Positions 45,926 through 58,924 of a stretch of DNA of 64,000 nucleotides are shown in pieces (the first letter of the stretch is position 1; each line of letters opens with the position of its first letter). Location: positions 32,585,478 to 32,649,477 of the forward strand of contig CM077833.1 of the NCBI GenBank assembly GCA_039720395.1, read 5' to 3'. Made by a program: the position numbers and the translations under genes. The notes beneath the pieces are model-generated. The model was not told where the DNA came from. It searched no databases and worked only from the letters and a program-made list of their open reading frames with translations. The stretch comes from Liquidambar formosana (lineage: Eukaryota; Streptophyta; Magnoliopsida; Saxifragales; Altingiaceae).

Positions 45926-48400
45926 CTTGGGATTATTGTCATGCCATCGGCTGAGTCCATTAATACCTTAGGTGAGGCTAGAGCTTGAGGGAGCGTCTGC
46001 AGTTCCTTATTTTGCAGCTCATTGAGGCTCTTGCTTTTGACTCTTGTTGTTGGCTCCCAATGGTAGGATGCTATTATGATCATGCTCAGGTAAGGAAACC
46101 ACTCTGGCTGTCTCCTCCAACATTTTATTTTTATTTTTATTTTTTTCCTTCATTTGAATAAAAAAAAAAAGAAAAAAAAAGAAGAAGAGAACACTTCCAT
46201 ACATAGAACTATATAATTCCATGACTGTTTGTCTCGCAATTTTTAAAAATGTATTACAAAATGATGATGAAACAGGCTAGGCGCAGTGAAAGCTGAATCT
46301 TGGCTATTAGAAGGGCGTAGATGATCATATACATGCATGAGGCAACTTTTTTTTTGGGGGGGGGGTGTTAGTAAGGGCGTAAATGATCATATACATGCTT
46401 GCTTAACTGTGGGAATGATAATTAAGCCGTTGAACAAGCATGTGTGTTTTATGTTACATGAATCTGTTATCATATCTTAAGAGGGGACCGTTTATAAAAA
46501 GGTAGAGTCATCACTGTAATTAATTAATTATTTTATTTGCAATTGAATTACATAAATGGAAGCAGCAAATTATTGGTGGCAACAGGGGCTGAGCTGTATC
46601 AATCTTCCCTCCTCAGTTTGAAAGCTACAATGTACAAGGTACAACTTCCTAATAATTTTTGCTATTACACGCCAACGGCACATGAACGTGGTCATGGCCT
46701 AATGGCCTATTACATAGTCATGTTTCCTTTTCAGGGATGACATACATGACGTATTCGCGCAATATTGCAACAACATATAGGTAAAGGTGTATTAATAGGA
46801 GGATCGATATGGAGGGTTAGGTGTGGTAGCTACCTTCCACAATTACAAACCAAACACTAACTAATATGGAATTTAAAGCCTCTCAGTACCCTAAACATCA
46901 AGAATGCACCCCTTGCAAGCTACCAAAAACTAAAAGATGCTCTTATTTCATTTGGTTAGTTACTCTCCCAAATGGGTCCACCTGAGAAGCATAAGATAGC
47001 CTCATCTAATGGATACCTCGGCACACCTCATATTGTGGATATTTCAAGGCGGCCCAAATGACTTTGCCAGTTCGGAAAAGGAGCTATAAATAAAGCTGCG
47101 CGCTCGGTGAATATAGAAATAGGGAAAATTCTAGCCTCTACTCATATTATGTTATATGTGGTAGTTATTTAAAAATGATTTGTACATGTGAATATATGAA
47201 TACGGATACATAGACACACATTTTGGTTGATATGGATACGTAAATATATATTCATAACTATGTAATTATGAGAACGTATGCACACAATTATTTCTCATTT
47301 ACATTTTTTCAACACACGAGAGAAGGTTAGTGAAAGTGACAAGTAATTCCCTTCCACTCTTAATAACCTAGTATTCAAATTTCTCCAAGGAGAATTTGGC
47401 TGCTTGACCGCCCGCCAGTTGCTGCACTTTCCCTTATTTCATTATATTGTGTATAATATAATGACGAAAATAACTTTCTTTTTCAGCTAGCACACGAGAT
47501 CGGTGACGGCGGATAGGTGATTCTAGTAAGTGGCCGGTGTGATAGAACTAAAGTTATGATTGGTTGGTTTAATTTTAGAACGAGTTCATTAGTATCCTTT
47601 TATTTTTGAAGAGAGAGAAGTGGCCTTAAATTATAAGATGCATGCTTCCCATCTTGTTAAAGAAGTCTAGTGTGTAATTGTCATTCTGAGTTTTATATTG
47701 TCATATTACTATACCTACATCTTATTTAGATGAGAATTGAGAAATAATTGTGGTCTCATTTTTTTTTAAAATTCCGTAATGTTTTTGAATGGTGTGGGAA
47801 CCTCATAAACAAAGTAAGTGAGAGTTGTTGCTTAGTTTAAACGGCCAATGTATAATTCAAAGGAGGTGATGAAGAAGTATAATTAATTAAATTCATTGTC
47901 GGAGTGAGTCCTAGATTTGTGGGACAATTCAGCATATAATGAAAAAGGAAAATTAGTTTGGTGTTTATTTATCACCATAGTCCCCACTTTAATATCATGA
48001 AGAAGCTCAGAACATGCCTTGGACATGAACCAAAAGGTTTTGGAGACAAAAAATAATAAAAAAAAAGCTACAAATTTGGGAGGTGTGGGATGAGGATTAG
48101 TTGTTAGGGCTAGCGGTTGGGATAATGCAGACCAATTAGCGTAAAAGGGTAGCGTGAAAAGACAAAAGAAAAAATAGAACAGAGATTTGAAGGAGGTTGA
48201 CAAATAATGGCGGAGGGAGGACACGCGATGGTAGTGTGGGGGTCAAATGAAGAAATTGGATGGTGTTCGCAGAAGGTTACCAAAGTCTTCAGCTTGTACG
48301 ACTGAGCCGAACTGAGACTCCAGTCAGCGAGTCTTTACCTTTGTACGGCTAAGCCGAGGAGCTATACGGTGTGAAGGAAAGTCACTTGAGGCGCAAGGAA
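45926..48400. other. Intergenic region upstream of DUF4228 gene
   Basis: A/T-rich with no supported gene. It includes a 22-bp direct repeat (gggcgta-atgatcatatac) at 46313 and 46375, and A-rich runs near 46160-46180. Confidence 0.5.
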
Positions 48401-48401
48401 T

Positions 48402-48534
48402 CACGTGCTAAAATGAGCCGCGTCCCACGTCATGGCTTAGGACTTGGGTGTGCTTTCTTTCTCTCTTTCTTCCTTTGTTTAATGTTCGTTGGAATTGATT
48501 TGAGAGGCGACCAATTAATCCAATTACAATTCCG

Positions 48535-48574
<40 letters not shown>

Positions 48575-48691
48575 ACTCGTGACGGCTTCCCTTACATCAT
48601 TAATATCCTCCCTAGTCCCAACTCCGCCCTTTTTTAAGTAACAACCTCTTTTCCTTTCCCCTCCCATCCCATTCCTTCTTTCCCCATTTCC

Positions 48692-48722
<31 letters not shown>
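48402..48722 (+). promoter_or_regulatory. Promoter and 5'UTR of DUF4228 gene
   Basis: A G-box core cacgtg lies at 48402-48407. A (TA)n run at 48535-48570 could serve as a TATA region, and a (CT)n tract at about 48694-48722 lies where the 5'UTR is expected, a frequent feature of plant leaders. The start codon is at 48781. G-boxes are bound by bZIP/bHLH factors, but no regulation is shown here. Confidence 0.4.
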
Positions 48723-48725
<3 letters not shown>

Positions 48726-48780
48726 CCCCTCCGCCTCTCTCCGAACAAAAGAAAGGAAGACAGAAAGAAATACAAGAAAG

Positions 48781-49329
48781 ATGGGTGCTTGTTTCTCTTC
48801 AGACGAGCAGAGTTTTTGTGTGCCCACTGCTAAAGTCATCTCAGTGGCTGGCGATCTTCGCGAATATTCACTTCCCTTCACCGCCTCTGAAGTTCTCCAG
48901 ATGGAATCTTCTTCCGATTCCTCCGCTTGTTTCGTGTGCAACTCCGACCGCTTGTACTACGATGACTACATCCCTGCCCTACATCCAGAGGACCCTCTTC
49001 AGCCGGGTCAGATTTATTTCCTTCTTCCCAATTCCAAGCTACAATACCGCTTGTCTGCTTCCGATATGGCCGCTTTGGCTGTCAAAGCCTCCCTCGCTCT
49101 CCAGAATTCTTCCCTCAAGGGCGGTCGCCGCCGTAAGAAGGCTCGGATTTCTCCCCTGTTATTAGGAGCTGAGATTCATCGTCAGCCACCCAATAAGAAG
49201 CCTCCCCCTGTCATTTCCAGATCCGGCTCGGTCAGGAAGTTGCACAGATATTCTTCCAAAGGGGCTAAGATGGCGGTTCGATCTTTTAGACTCAGGTTGA
49301 CGACCATTTACGAAGGCTCCGTCCTTTAA
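48781..49329 (+). CDS. DUF4228 (PADRE) domain protein
   Basis: An intronless gene for 182 residues. DUF4228/PADRE proteins are small plant proteins often induced by pathogens, abscisic acid or osmotic stress; their biochemical role is not established. The N-terminus MGACFSSD has Gly2 and Cys4, suggesting N-myristoylation and palmitoylation and so membrane attachment. The conserved body includes AKVISVAGDLREYSLP, ASEVLQMES, FVCNSDRLYYDDYIP and the family motif LQPGQIYFLLPNSKLQYRLSASDMAALAVKAS. The C-terminus is basic, with GGRRRKKARISP and VRKLHRYSSKG. The ATG is the first in frame and lies right after a purine-rich leader. The frame is intact. Confidence 0.9.
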   Translation: MGACFSSDEQSFCVPTAKVISVAGDLREYSLPFTASEVLQMESSSDSSACFVCNSDRLYYDDYIPALHPEDPLQPGQIYFLLPNSKLQYRLSASDMAALAVKASLALQNSSLKGGRRRKKARISPLLLGAEIHRQPPNKKPPPVISRSGSVRKLHRYSSKGAKMAVRSFRLRLTTIYEGSVL

Positions 49330-52300
49330 ATTTTACTCCACAACATGTAGGACTTGCATGTTTCATTTATTGAGAGCACATATATACTCTTCAATTCCTG
49401 TAAAAAGAGGTCGGATTCTTCTTCTTTTTCTGTTGTGGGGATAGGTGGGGCGCATATTGAAGATACAAGGAGGCTAGGGGACGGGAATTGAATGTGCATT
49501 CCTCCCCGCTTAGGAGGAGGGAGGCTCAATGAGTTAAACCAATGAAATTTTCTTATTGTAAATTATATACTCCTACAGTATCCAATTAAGAATCACAAGA
49601 AATGTAAAATTTGTTCTTTCTTGTTTAATTACTCCAATGATTGGTTGGTTTTTGTTATATGGATAGATATATCTCGGGTACGTACTTGCTTGTAATCTAA
49701 GTGAGAGATGTCTAATTCAACCTCATGACTTGTGGTGCATTCCTTTTCTGAAATTGATTTTGCCCTTTCTGAAACCAGCAGTTTTAATTAGGACAAAAAT
49801 AAGTGGCGGGTTTTTTGAGATGGGAAAGTGTGTACACAAACAGCTTCAAAGAAATTGTGGGGTAGACTGACTCAACGTATATGGGCCATATGGCTGTATC
49901 CAACTCCAACTCGTTTGAAGAACGCAACGTGTCTGCCCACGCGGTCCAATGAATGAATGGGTTGAGACTTGAGAGCGTTCCCCAGTGTTGCACGATTCCT
50001 TCCCTTGAATTCCGCCATTTTCTTCATAAGATAAGATGCTTCCAAATTAGTCAAACAAAGGGGAAGCGCATTCGCTATTTGGCTCCCTCCGTTTCCAACT
50101 TGTTTTTCTGGAAGCATGGCGATTAATCCTTATTGCTTTTCTTTTCTTTCTTTTTGGCTTACTTTTTATCTTTTGCGCAGTTGTTTTTTCTCCTACGAGG
50201 GAGTTTCCTGATCATTTCCGCCACAGTGCCACGCAAAACAGCCTTGTGTGAGCCGGAGGAAGTGTATGCATACCGACTAAGAAATGGAAAGAAAATACTG
50301 CTCTTTTGGGAATTCCAAAATTAGTATGTGGAATTTGCGGAGGCACTAGATCGATGGATTGAGACTACACTACTCATGAACACCACAATATAAAACCCAC
50401 TCATTTTTACGGGTCTAAGATTGGATGCAATAAAGATTTTCCCCGAATCAATTTAGGTGAATGGTTGTTGCCAGCCGGCCCATCACATGATCCACTGATT
50501 TCAGAAGCGTTCTCATGATCAGCACGTGCGTCATTCTTAGTTGGAGTTTTGACAATCCACACACAAACATTATTTGACTATTTTGTGTCAAGCACCCACC
50601 TAGCTTTCAAAAACACCAAAGTCAGTCCGTTCACAATAGTTTGATAACAAATATCAATCTGTTTCAAACTTGTAACCCACAGAGAGAGAGAGAAAATGGT
50701 TTCAATTCCCATATCGCACACACATATATAAATACTGCGTATGTGTGTGAAAAATTAAATTAAATTACAAGGAGCCAGGGTCTAATTGCAGCAATATTGA
50801 CGCATGCTTCCTGTTCAAATCAGGCCGCTACAAAAGTTGGCTCCACAGAATGAAATGCAGTGGTCAGATTTGTCATGCGTCCGTGGGAGCAGAAATAGGA
50901 AACCGGCGTGGTCGTCCTCAGAAAAAAAAACCAAAGAACACTGTCCAGAGCCCACCCAAAAGGCTGAACCAAACCTAGAGGGGCTTTGGGCTAGAGTACT
51001 GAGTACATGCCCACGTTGTACTAGATAGAGCGGGCTGTTAGTTCGCCAAGGGCTGGGCCTCAGGCCTAACTGGCACATCGCCCTAATTAATGAATACTCC
51101 ATCCGTAACAAACACTCCTATTTAATTACACTGGGTCGGAGGATGTTTAACCCAAGGTTAATCTTAAAGAGTAGGTAACATGTTATTTAAATCAATCAAT
51201 CAATCAATTTACGGTTAAGCTATAATCGATATACATATGTGTATTATGTCCCCACTGGTTTGCCACTCATTTTACCCTGAAAGTGTGACTACTTGTGAAA
51301 CCTCAATGTTGACAGCAGATGTTACACTTGTCCCCTTCCATGGGCGAGTCCAAGGCAGAGTGTCGTGTGACATTCTAATGCCACATCTCTGCTTGATCAC
51401 TGTAAATTGTAAATTTTTATCAATTTTGTTATACGTACAAAATTTTTTTAAAAAAAATGATGATGATGATAACAATGTCGGAAACACTATTAGCATCTCA
51501 CTCTTCAACTGTAAAAGTGAGGAGAAGCATAGGAGGCTCTTTTTAGAGTGCAAATATTATCTCCCAAAAAGATGAATAGAAAACTTTATATCAGGCCAGT
51601 ACTAGCTCTATTGTCCTCTGCATATCAGAATGTATATTGCCACTTCGTCCTTCAAATAGATAAAGCAATCCTCGATCGTAAAGGGGAAACAAAAGGATTA
51701 TATGACTTTGAGCTTCCACTAATCATGTGAAATAAGCACTAAATTTCTTCTTAATCATATAAAATTAAGAAGGTACTAAAACTCTAAGATACCCTGGCCT
51801 CTAAGAAATGGAAAGGTATATTTTCAAACCCAGGCCTCCCAAAAAAATAAAATGAAAAGCATTACATTACATAGTACATATACACGTATATGTGGGGTGA
51901 TCGAGTGCAAAAGCATTCCATTCTTTGAAAAAAAGCACAACTAGTTCTTTTAAAGCTTATCTTTAAGTAGTAGTACATTCTCGCCCAAATCATGAAAGAA
52001 AGAAAATAGGAGTAGGAATAAAAACAAAGGTCACTAGCTGATTCCTCATGGACTAAAGGCAGCCCTTTGTTGATAATAATAATCTATAATCTCTCTCTGT
52101 CTCTGGGTGGGTACCCTGATCCAACACTTTAAATTGCTTTTGAAAGGATTGTGATACCAATACAGACTATCATGATGCCATGCCTAACTAATGCCCCCAT
52201 CAATGTTTAGATTGCCATGCGCTCATACAGGCACAGGCACAGACACACTTCATTTTGCGCTTGACATGATTGCGACCCATTATTAAAAACCAAAGGGCAA

Positions 52301-53446
52301 ACTTGCTTTATATAAAGAAAAGTGGGTGCGAAGATCCTAATATTTTGTTTTCTTCCTCCAACCAGTCGACACAAAAGGAGAGTCGACGGGCCTTTCCCAG
52401 AAAGAAAGCACATTTGTTGGTTTAGTGAAACCTCCTCCATCAAAGATGTAAACCCCACCCCACCCCACAAAAACATGTACTCCCATCCATAAAAAGAATA
52501 TGAAGAAGATAAATATAAAGTGGTGGCCGCCCAGGGAGGCTATGTGCTGTTGGGGAGGCATGAATTATTGAATCATAAGGGGGGGAGGAAAAGCAATGAA
52601 GCGTGCAAAACCTAGTTCTAAAAATCACCACTCTGTGGGCCCAACACCTTTTGACATGATGTGAAGTATGGATGCCCCCCCGGGTCTCTTGTGTTCGCTT
52701 TCTCCTTTTTATTATTCCTTATCCTTCAGGCCAGGGCAGGGTAATTGCTGTGTTTAGGACGTCCAACCGTCCTCTAATATCTTCTCTGGGAAACTAATAG
52801 TACTGTTAAAACAATTATTAGCACTATTATTATAGAGGTTTTTCCAATAATAATAATAATAATAATAATTAATCCATTAATTATTAAACATGCACGTTTA
52901 TTGTAGAGATGTAAATTTAAGGACAAAATGGGTCTCCTAAATCAAGATGTATGAACGTTTATTTGCAACCCACATCAAATTATGGAAACCTAGACATGCA
53001 TGTGCTCAAGTCTTCAAAAGCAAGGGAAGAAGAAATCCGAATGGTCTTGTGAGACAACCGAAGGACAAAAATCAACCCAGCCAGCTGGGGCACTTCATTT
53101 TGTTGGATAAAATTGATAGATTGCATCTTGTTTGAAACGCTATATCAACCTTATGAGTTGAGTTGAACCCACTAGCTAGCTGCACTGCATCCATCTTGAT
53201 TTAGTGGTGTGAGTAGAACTGATTCTCAAGAGAGTGCAGTAATTTCACCTTTCCGCCCTTTCCCCTTAAGACAGGAGCTAGACCGTACCGTGCACTAGTA
53301 TACATCATTGAGTTGAAAAAGTTTTTGAGACATGCAGACTCGGAGGGTCCAATCATTGCCTCGTGCATGCTCGTGCATTGCATCCTAAGAGTCCCATCCC
53401 ACACACTGTAACCCCCCTCACTCCTAACACCCCACACCCCCCCCCC

Positions 53447-53496
<50 letters not shown>

Positions 53497-54294
53497 CATC
53501 TTCTCCAACATCCTTTTGCCAATTCACACTCTTTCCATTAAGCCACTGGAAAGGTGTGGATTAGCCAAAAAAATAATGCATGTTGGGGTATTGTGTTTTC
53601 AGGTTCATAGTACTTGTATAACTCCACGCTTACTCCAAAATTCAAAATGAATTGGGATATGTTATAAACAGTTCCTAATTAATTAGGACACCAAACGTAT
53701 GTGGCATGAGTTGGTTGATAAAATTTTTTCATTTTTCTTTGATCGGCAAAAGGAAATCATTTTATTATTCATAGAAAAAAAAAAGGTAAGTATTTTTAAT
53801 TAGGTTGACAAAAATACCCTTTAACCTATTCACAAAAAAACCCATTGCCACATTAAATGCTGTCTACATATAGCATTGCCCTAGCTATGTCTTTAGGAGG
53901 CTCATCTCTCAGCTAAAAACTTTTCACATTAGGGTAAAATGAAAGGTACAAGATCCACCATATGTAATTAAGTTCCATTTTATATATAGATGAATTATAG
54001 ATATTAAGAAAATGTTTAATTAACAAGTTGCATACATATATGTGTTGACAGGTTTTTCAAATCCATAAAAAACGCAATGTGGTAAGAAGAAGTTGAGAAT
54101 TTATTTCAAGGGAGACATACTTTGATTGATTGTGGATGTTTTATCCGAATTAAAAAAATCAAGCAAGACAATGTGAATTTTTATTTTATTTTATTTTATT
54201 TTTTCGTTGGGATCAGCATCAATATGAAGAGTTGGGTACTTGAGTGGTAGCATATATATCTGAGTAAGTTGATGGGAAAGAGAGTAATTAAGAA
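49330..54294. other. Gap between DUF4228 and DUF617 genes
   Basis: No gene is supported in nearly 5 kb. The ORFs are short and unlike any family I know. It contains a TAA repeat near 52848-52869, the C18-T42 homopolymer junction at 53437-53496, and several A/T-rich blocks. Some old repeats are likely but none had recognisable ends. Confidence 0.5.
53437..53496. repeat. C18 followed by T42 homopolymer
   Basis: Eighteen C directly followed by forty-two T. It is an extreme homopolymer junction, likely length-variable and error-prone in sequencing. Confidence 0.9.
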
Positions 54295-54625
54295 ATGGGA
54301 GGTGATTTTAAAACAAAGAAAGTAAGGGCGAATGTCCTAATTGGCGGGTCTTTCTTGGATCACAAGTGTGATGACAGAGGTCTCTTAGTCACGCGTGCCA
54401 CCCAAGTGCATCCAAAGTTGGGGCCCGCTCACAGCCTCGTGGGCAGAATTATTGCCAACGATTCCTCGGTCCACTCACTCCATAGCGCACCTCTCTCAGC
54501 TTATTTATTGGCTTTACCACCACCTCTTTCTCTGTTCATTCTTCCATCTTCAATTGCCCCGCCCTACACACTCTCTCTCTCTCTCTCACAGCGTAATAGT
54601 AGCTATAGCTAGGAATTAATTTAAG

Positions 54626-55327
54626 ATGAGGATGATGGACTTAGGAAGCCAAAGAGGGCCGCTGTATATTATGGATACAGCCACCTCAGTAGAGTGTGGG
54701 AGGGAAGTGAGGTTTCGTCGTTCCTTGCGATCACTGGTGGAGTGCATGGTCCCATGCTGTGGATTCCAGCCATCCGACTCCCTATCTAGCGATACTGAGT
54801 CGTTAAGTACTACTAATACTACTCATGGCCCCACCACCACCACGGTGACCGGCACTTTCTTCGGATATCGCAAAGGCCGAGTCAGCTTCTGCCTCCAACA
54901 TGACACCCGAAGCTCTCCGCTTTTGCTCCTGGAGTTTGCAGTCCCCACGGCATACCTAGCGCGAGAGATGCAGTACGGCTTGCTCAGAATCGCACTGGAG
55001 TGTGATCGCTCCTCCTCCTCCAACTGCTGCTCCCTCTACAACGTGCCCGTTTGGTCCATGTACTGCAATGGCAGGAAGGTGGGCTATGCCATGAGGCGTC
55101 ACATGACGGTGCCTGACGTCACTGTGCTCCAGCTCATGCAGTCCGTGTCCGTGGGAGCCGGGGTCTTGCCTGTTGCCCCCAAGCCTCATGAGGATGGGGA
55201 TCTCATGTACCTACGTGCCACTTTTGAACGAGTCATTGGCTCCGTTGACTCGGAGTCGTTTCACATGATGAACCCCGTCGGAAGCTCTGGCCAGGAGCTC
55301 AGTTTATTTCTTCTCAGATCATCATGA
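54626..55327 (+). CDS. MIZU-KUSSEI1-like protein (DUF617)
   Basis: An intronless gene for 233 residues of the plant-specific DUF617/MIZ1 family. The founding member, Arabidopsis MIZ1, is an endoplasmic-reticulum-associated protein needed for root hydrotropism; most paralogues are uncharacterised. The N-terminus is variable and Ser/Thr-rich (SDSLSSDTESLSTTNTT). The domain begins at VTGTFFGYRKGRVSFCLQ, continues with LLLLEFAVPTAYLAREMQYG and ALECDR, then WSMYCNGRKVGYAMRR, and ends with EDGDLMYLRATFERVIGS, DSESFHMMNP and GQELSLFLLR. Three nearby methionines (MRMMDL) make the exact start uncertain by up to three residues. A (CT)n tract at about 54571-54588 lies in the leader. The frame is intact. 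Confidence 0.92.
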   Translation: MRMMDLGSQRGPLYIMDTATSVECGREVRFRRSLRSLVECMVPCCGFQPSDSLSSDTESLSTTNTTHGPTTTTVTGTFFGYRKGRVSFCLQHDTRSSPLLLLEFAVPTAYLAREMQYGLLRIALECDRSSSSNCCSLYNVPVWSMYCNGRKVGYAMRRHMTVPDVTVLQLMQSVSVGAGVLPVAPKPHEDGDLMYLRATFERVIGSVDSESFHMMNPVGSSGQELSLFLLRSS

Positions 55328-57017
55328 TTCCGCTCTATGTTCCATGGCCCAGCTACGATAAAATCCCCACCCTGTATGTTGTATCATACTATATCTATAT
55401 CTATATATAGTTCATCAATTATCTTCAGTTTCAAATTTGAGGCAAAAAAAGAAGAAGAAAAAATTATATTTATATATATATTCTAGATTCCAAATCTTAT
55501 TGAATGGGTTTCAATTTCCTATCACATCTGCTAGTTATTTGAGGCAATACAAGGAGAGATCGAGTGCAGAATATATATATATAAATACATATGAATCATG
55601 TTGTTGAAAAACGTACGTACGTGCGGTGGTACCAGATCAATTAATAGGCACAACCAGCTAGCTAGGAGAGCATAACCAACTACTCCATCCGTACGTAATT
55701 AATAAATTGAAGAGAGATCTGCTCCATGTTGGGTTTGACCACCAAATTCCCCCTCACCACCAATCACATATTCGTTTTTGATTTTCAGGTTCTATGATTT
55801 TGACTGAATCACAGAGCACATCACACATGCATGCATGCACTAGGACAATTGGTACTACAGGGGAGGCAGAGCGCGCAGTTTATTTTGCACCAGATTTCTG
55901 GCAAAAACGATTTATTTCTAATTTGTAAAGACCTGATCCATCTTTTAACTACTACGGAGTAGCTACTTTTTTTGATAAAAAGCAACAACAAAAACTAGCC
56001 CATCCAATCAACGCTTAATTGGCTAGATGAGATAGTAATGATTCAATTAGCCAAGTTAGTGCATAATATTTAAAACATACACTATAAGCTATTTCCGGCA
56101 CTTGTCAAATACAGAACTTGCTTTGATTAGCAGAGTCGGTTGTTGTCTCGCATCCCCTGTTGCATATTGGAATATTTGAATTAATTCCCTAAATGATTCA
56201 TCATTCTGGATCTCTTCATGAGCCTTATCCATCCATATGTATAACCATGTATGAGAGGGGGCTCTGCCAGGCCGACTGTTCTTTTGCTGTTTAGTGTCAT
56301 GACGTTCAAATTCCCAATTTTAATTAATTCGTAGATGGCTATATATATATATATATATATTCTTCTTCCATGGATTATATAATAATTATACATGCATGAA
56401 GGCATCTCTTGGCGGGTGATTCATTGACCGTTGACTGCCCCATTAATTATTGGGTCTTTTTTTTGGATATAGATGTGCATGGTGATGACTTCCAGCGAGG
56501 ATGGATGGATGGATGGATCCAATTGTTTGTTTCATGTCCCCTACAAAAGAGTCCTATTCTTCAATTCAATTCAAAATCAACTGCTCCATCTCCTTTCGGG
56601 CGGGGATAAGGATGCAAAGATATGGACATGCACACGAGCAGCTTATATACCAACACACGAATTAAAAGGCCAAGGGGCTCCACCCCCTCCATCTCAGATT
56701 TGGATTTGGTGCAGTTACTATATGATGCAATAATCATAGGGTTGATGACATTTGGTAAAAAAAATAAAATAAAATGCTAAAATTCGAGAAATGCATTTGA
56801 GGTTCAATGCCTAACAGTCATTCATTTCTCTTCCTTATCCATATGTCATCAATCTTACGTTTATTATACTATGCGGTAAAAGTAGCCAACTGCACCAACC
56901 TAGCTAGCTCCCATGCATCTCGTTTGCCTTTATTAGCCCCTTTCTCCCCCTCCCAATTCCTAATTAATATGAATACGGATCTTATTTCTACGCCCTAATA
57001 GCTATACTTTCATTCTT

Positions 57018-57053
<36 letters not shown>

Positions 57054-58924
57054 CTGATTTATTTTTTCCGCCTTAATTTTAATTTGGTGGGAGAAACTCA
57101 AGTGAGAGACGGGGTTTTTGTATTGTTGTAATATTTGGATACTCATATAGTGTTTCCTTCGTTCACGGGAGGGAGGACTGTGGAGTGTGGACAAGAGAAA
57201 GGATCTTTTGGTAATTTCATTTAACCATGAGGGGGATTATATTGTTTGGAAACTAGGAAAAAAGACAGATTGTTCTAACACAGCCCATGTGGTTAAGTGG
57301 TCCTCGAAGTTTTGGGTAGGGTTTGACTTGATAGACCAAGAGGACCACTCGCTGGCCTTTCTCTCTCTCCATTCCCGAAAATATCATCACCATGAGCGCC
57401 CTTAAAGTATGATGGCATTTTCCCAATGGGCCACCAGTTATCCAATGATAAGGTGCTGGCCTGGCATACATAATAATATTATTACTCCACCGACAAATTT
57501 GCCTTGCAAATTAACACACATCCACACATTCAGGTTCTACCAAGTGCATATTTAACATAAGCTGCCACACTATAAAGGTTTTTTACCCCCCCAACTCTTC
57601 TGTCCCAATTAATTTATGTGGTGCTAACATGAAAATTCATATTAAAAATAAAATAATATCAAATGGATCGACCTAGTTTGCCATTGAGCCACTTAGTCCA
57701 TCCTTCAAGATTAATTATACTAGTCTATTTGCTATTCCAAGAAGATGGAGGAGCCCAATTTGATCTCACTGGGTTCGTAACTAAACTGGCTCTGATGAAA
57801 TGCAAGAAGAAGGCACGTGCCTACTTAAATGCCAACTAAATATGATTTGTTTGTGGAAGGAAATAGGTAGTGTCTCTGTGTAAAGGACTTCTATACGCAA
57901 TACGGAGTATATTATGAATGCATGCGCAGTATAACAACAATCTAAAAAATTTATGATCATGATTCTTGAATTAATTATAAACAAAAGAACCATAATAGAA
58001 TCCATTTAACTTATTCAAATTCCCTCCTCAAAATCTGTGTGGGTCTCTCACGCAGACTGTCGAGGGATTGATTGCATGATTACGTCCAGTGAGGGGTTCT
58101 TACTTCTTAGTTTCGTGGGGTTTGCAAAATGTTTGGTTTGGTACATAATAATAGGAGTACTAAATGAATAGCATGGTGGGCCGCACCATACAATAACATT
58201 ACAGAAACAGGCCCGTTTAACGTGTGGACCTCCGTGGCTCTAGTCATTAATACGTGCAATTGCCAAGTTCCCATCAACTTCATCGCTTCCAACGACTCAA
58301 ATTTTTCCTAAAATGATCCACCCTCTCGTATATTTTACCCTTCAAATCTTGCTCTCACTCTTACTCCTGCTTGTATCTTCTATTCTATATTATTATAAAA
58401 AGGGCTTGTACTTTTGGATGGATATATAAATTAAAATAATAAAAAACCATCATTTGATTTTAAAGGACAATAACATTTTATGATTAAAATAGTGATTTTT
58501 ACAAGCACTCTTAAACTTTCTCTATTTTCTTAAGAACTTCCAAAACTATATTTGTTATTTACAACGATTACTTGTAACTATCTCTAATCGCCCAACTCCT
58601 ATTTTCTCTTATCTTTTAATATCTGTTTTTTTTCTCACAATATTTTTAATCTTTTTTTTTAGATGAGGGTTGTTTTTTTTTTTTTTTTTTTTTGCACATG
58701 TGTGCTGCCATCTAGTGAGATGGAAGATTGTGATGAACATCTCTCATCATTCCACAATGTTGACCAAGAAAGCTAGACTTGTGATGTAAGAAATGGTTTG
58801 ACAGGCCTTCATGGTCTGGCCTTGTTGGCCCCAATCAAGACCCTTACAAAAGCTTTATTAGGTATATAAAAGGATGGTATGAAAACTGATCAGTATTATC
58901 TACTTAAAAATATAATTTTGAATA
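55328..58924. other. Intergenic region downstream of DUF617 gene
   Basis: No gene is supported. It contains TA tracts (near 56340-56360), a (GATG)n repeat near 56500-56517, a (CT)n tract at about 57020-57049 and A/T-rich runs. Short ORFs lack any recognised motif. Confidence 0.5.
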
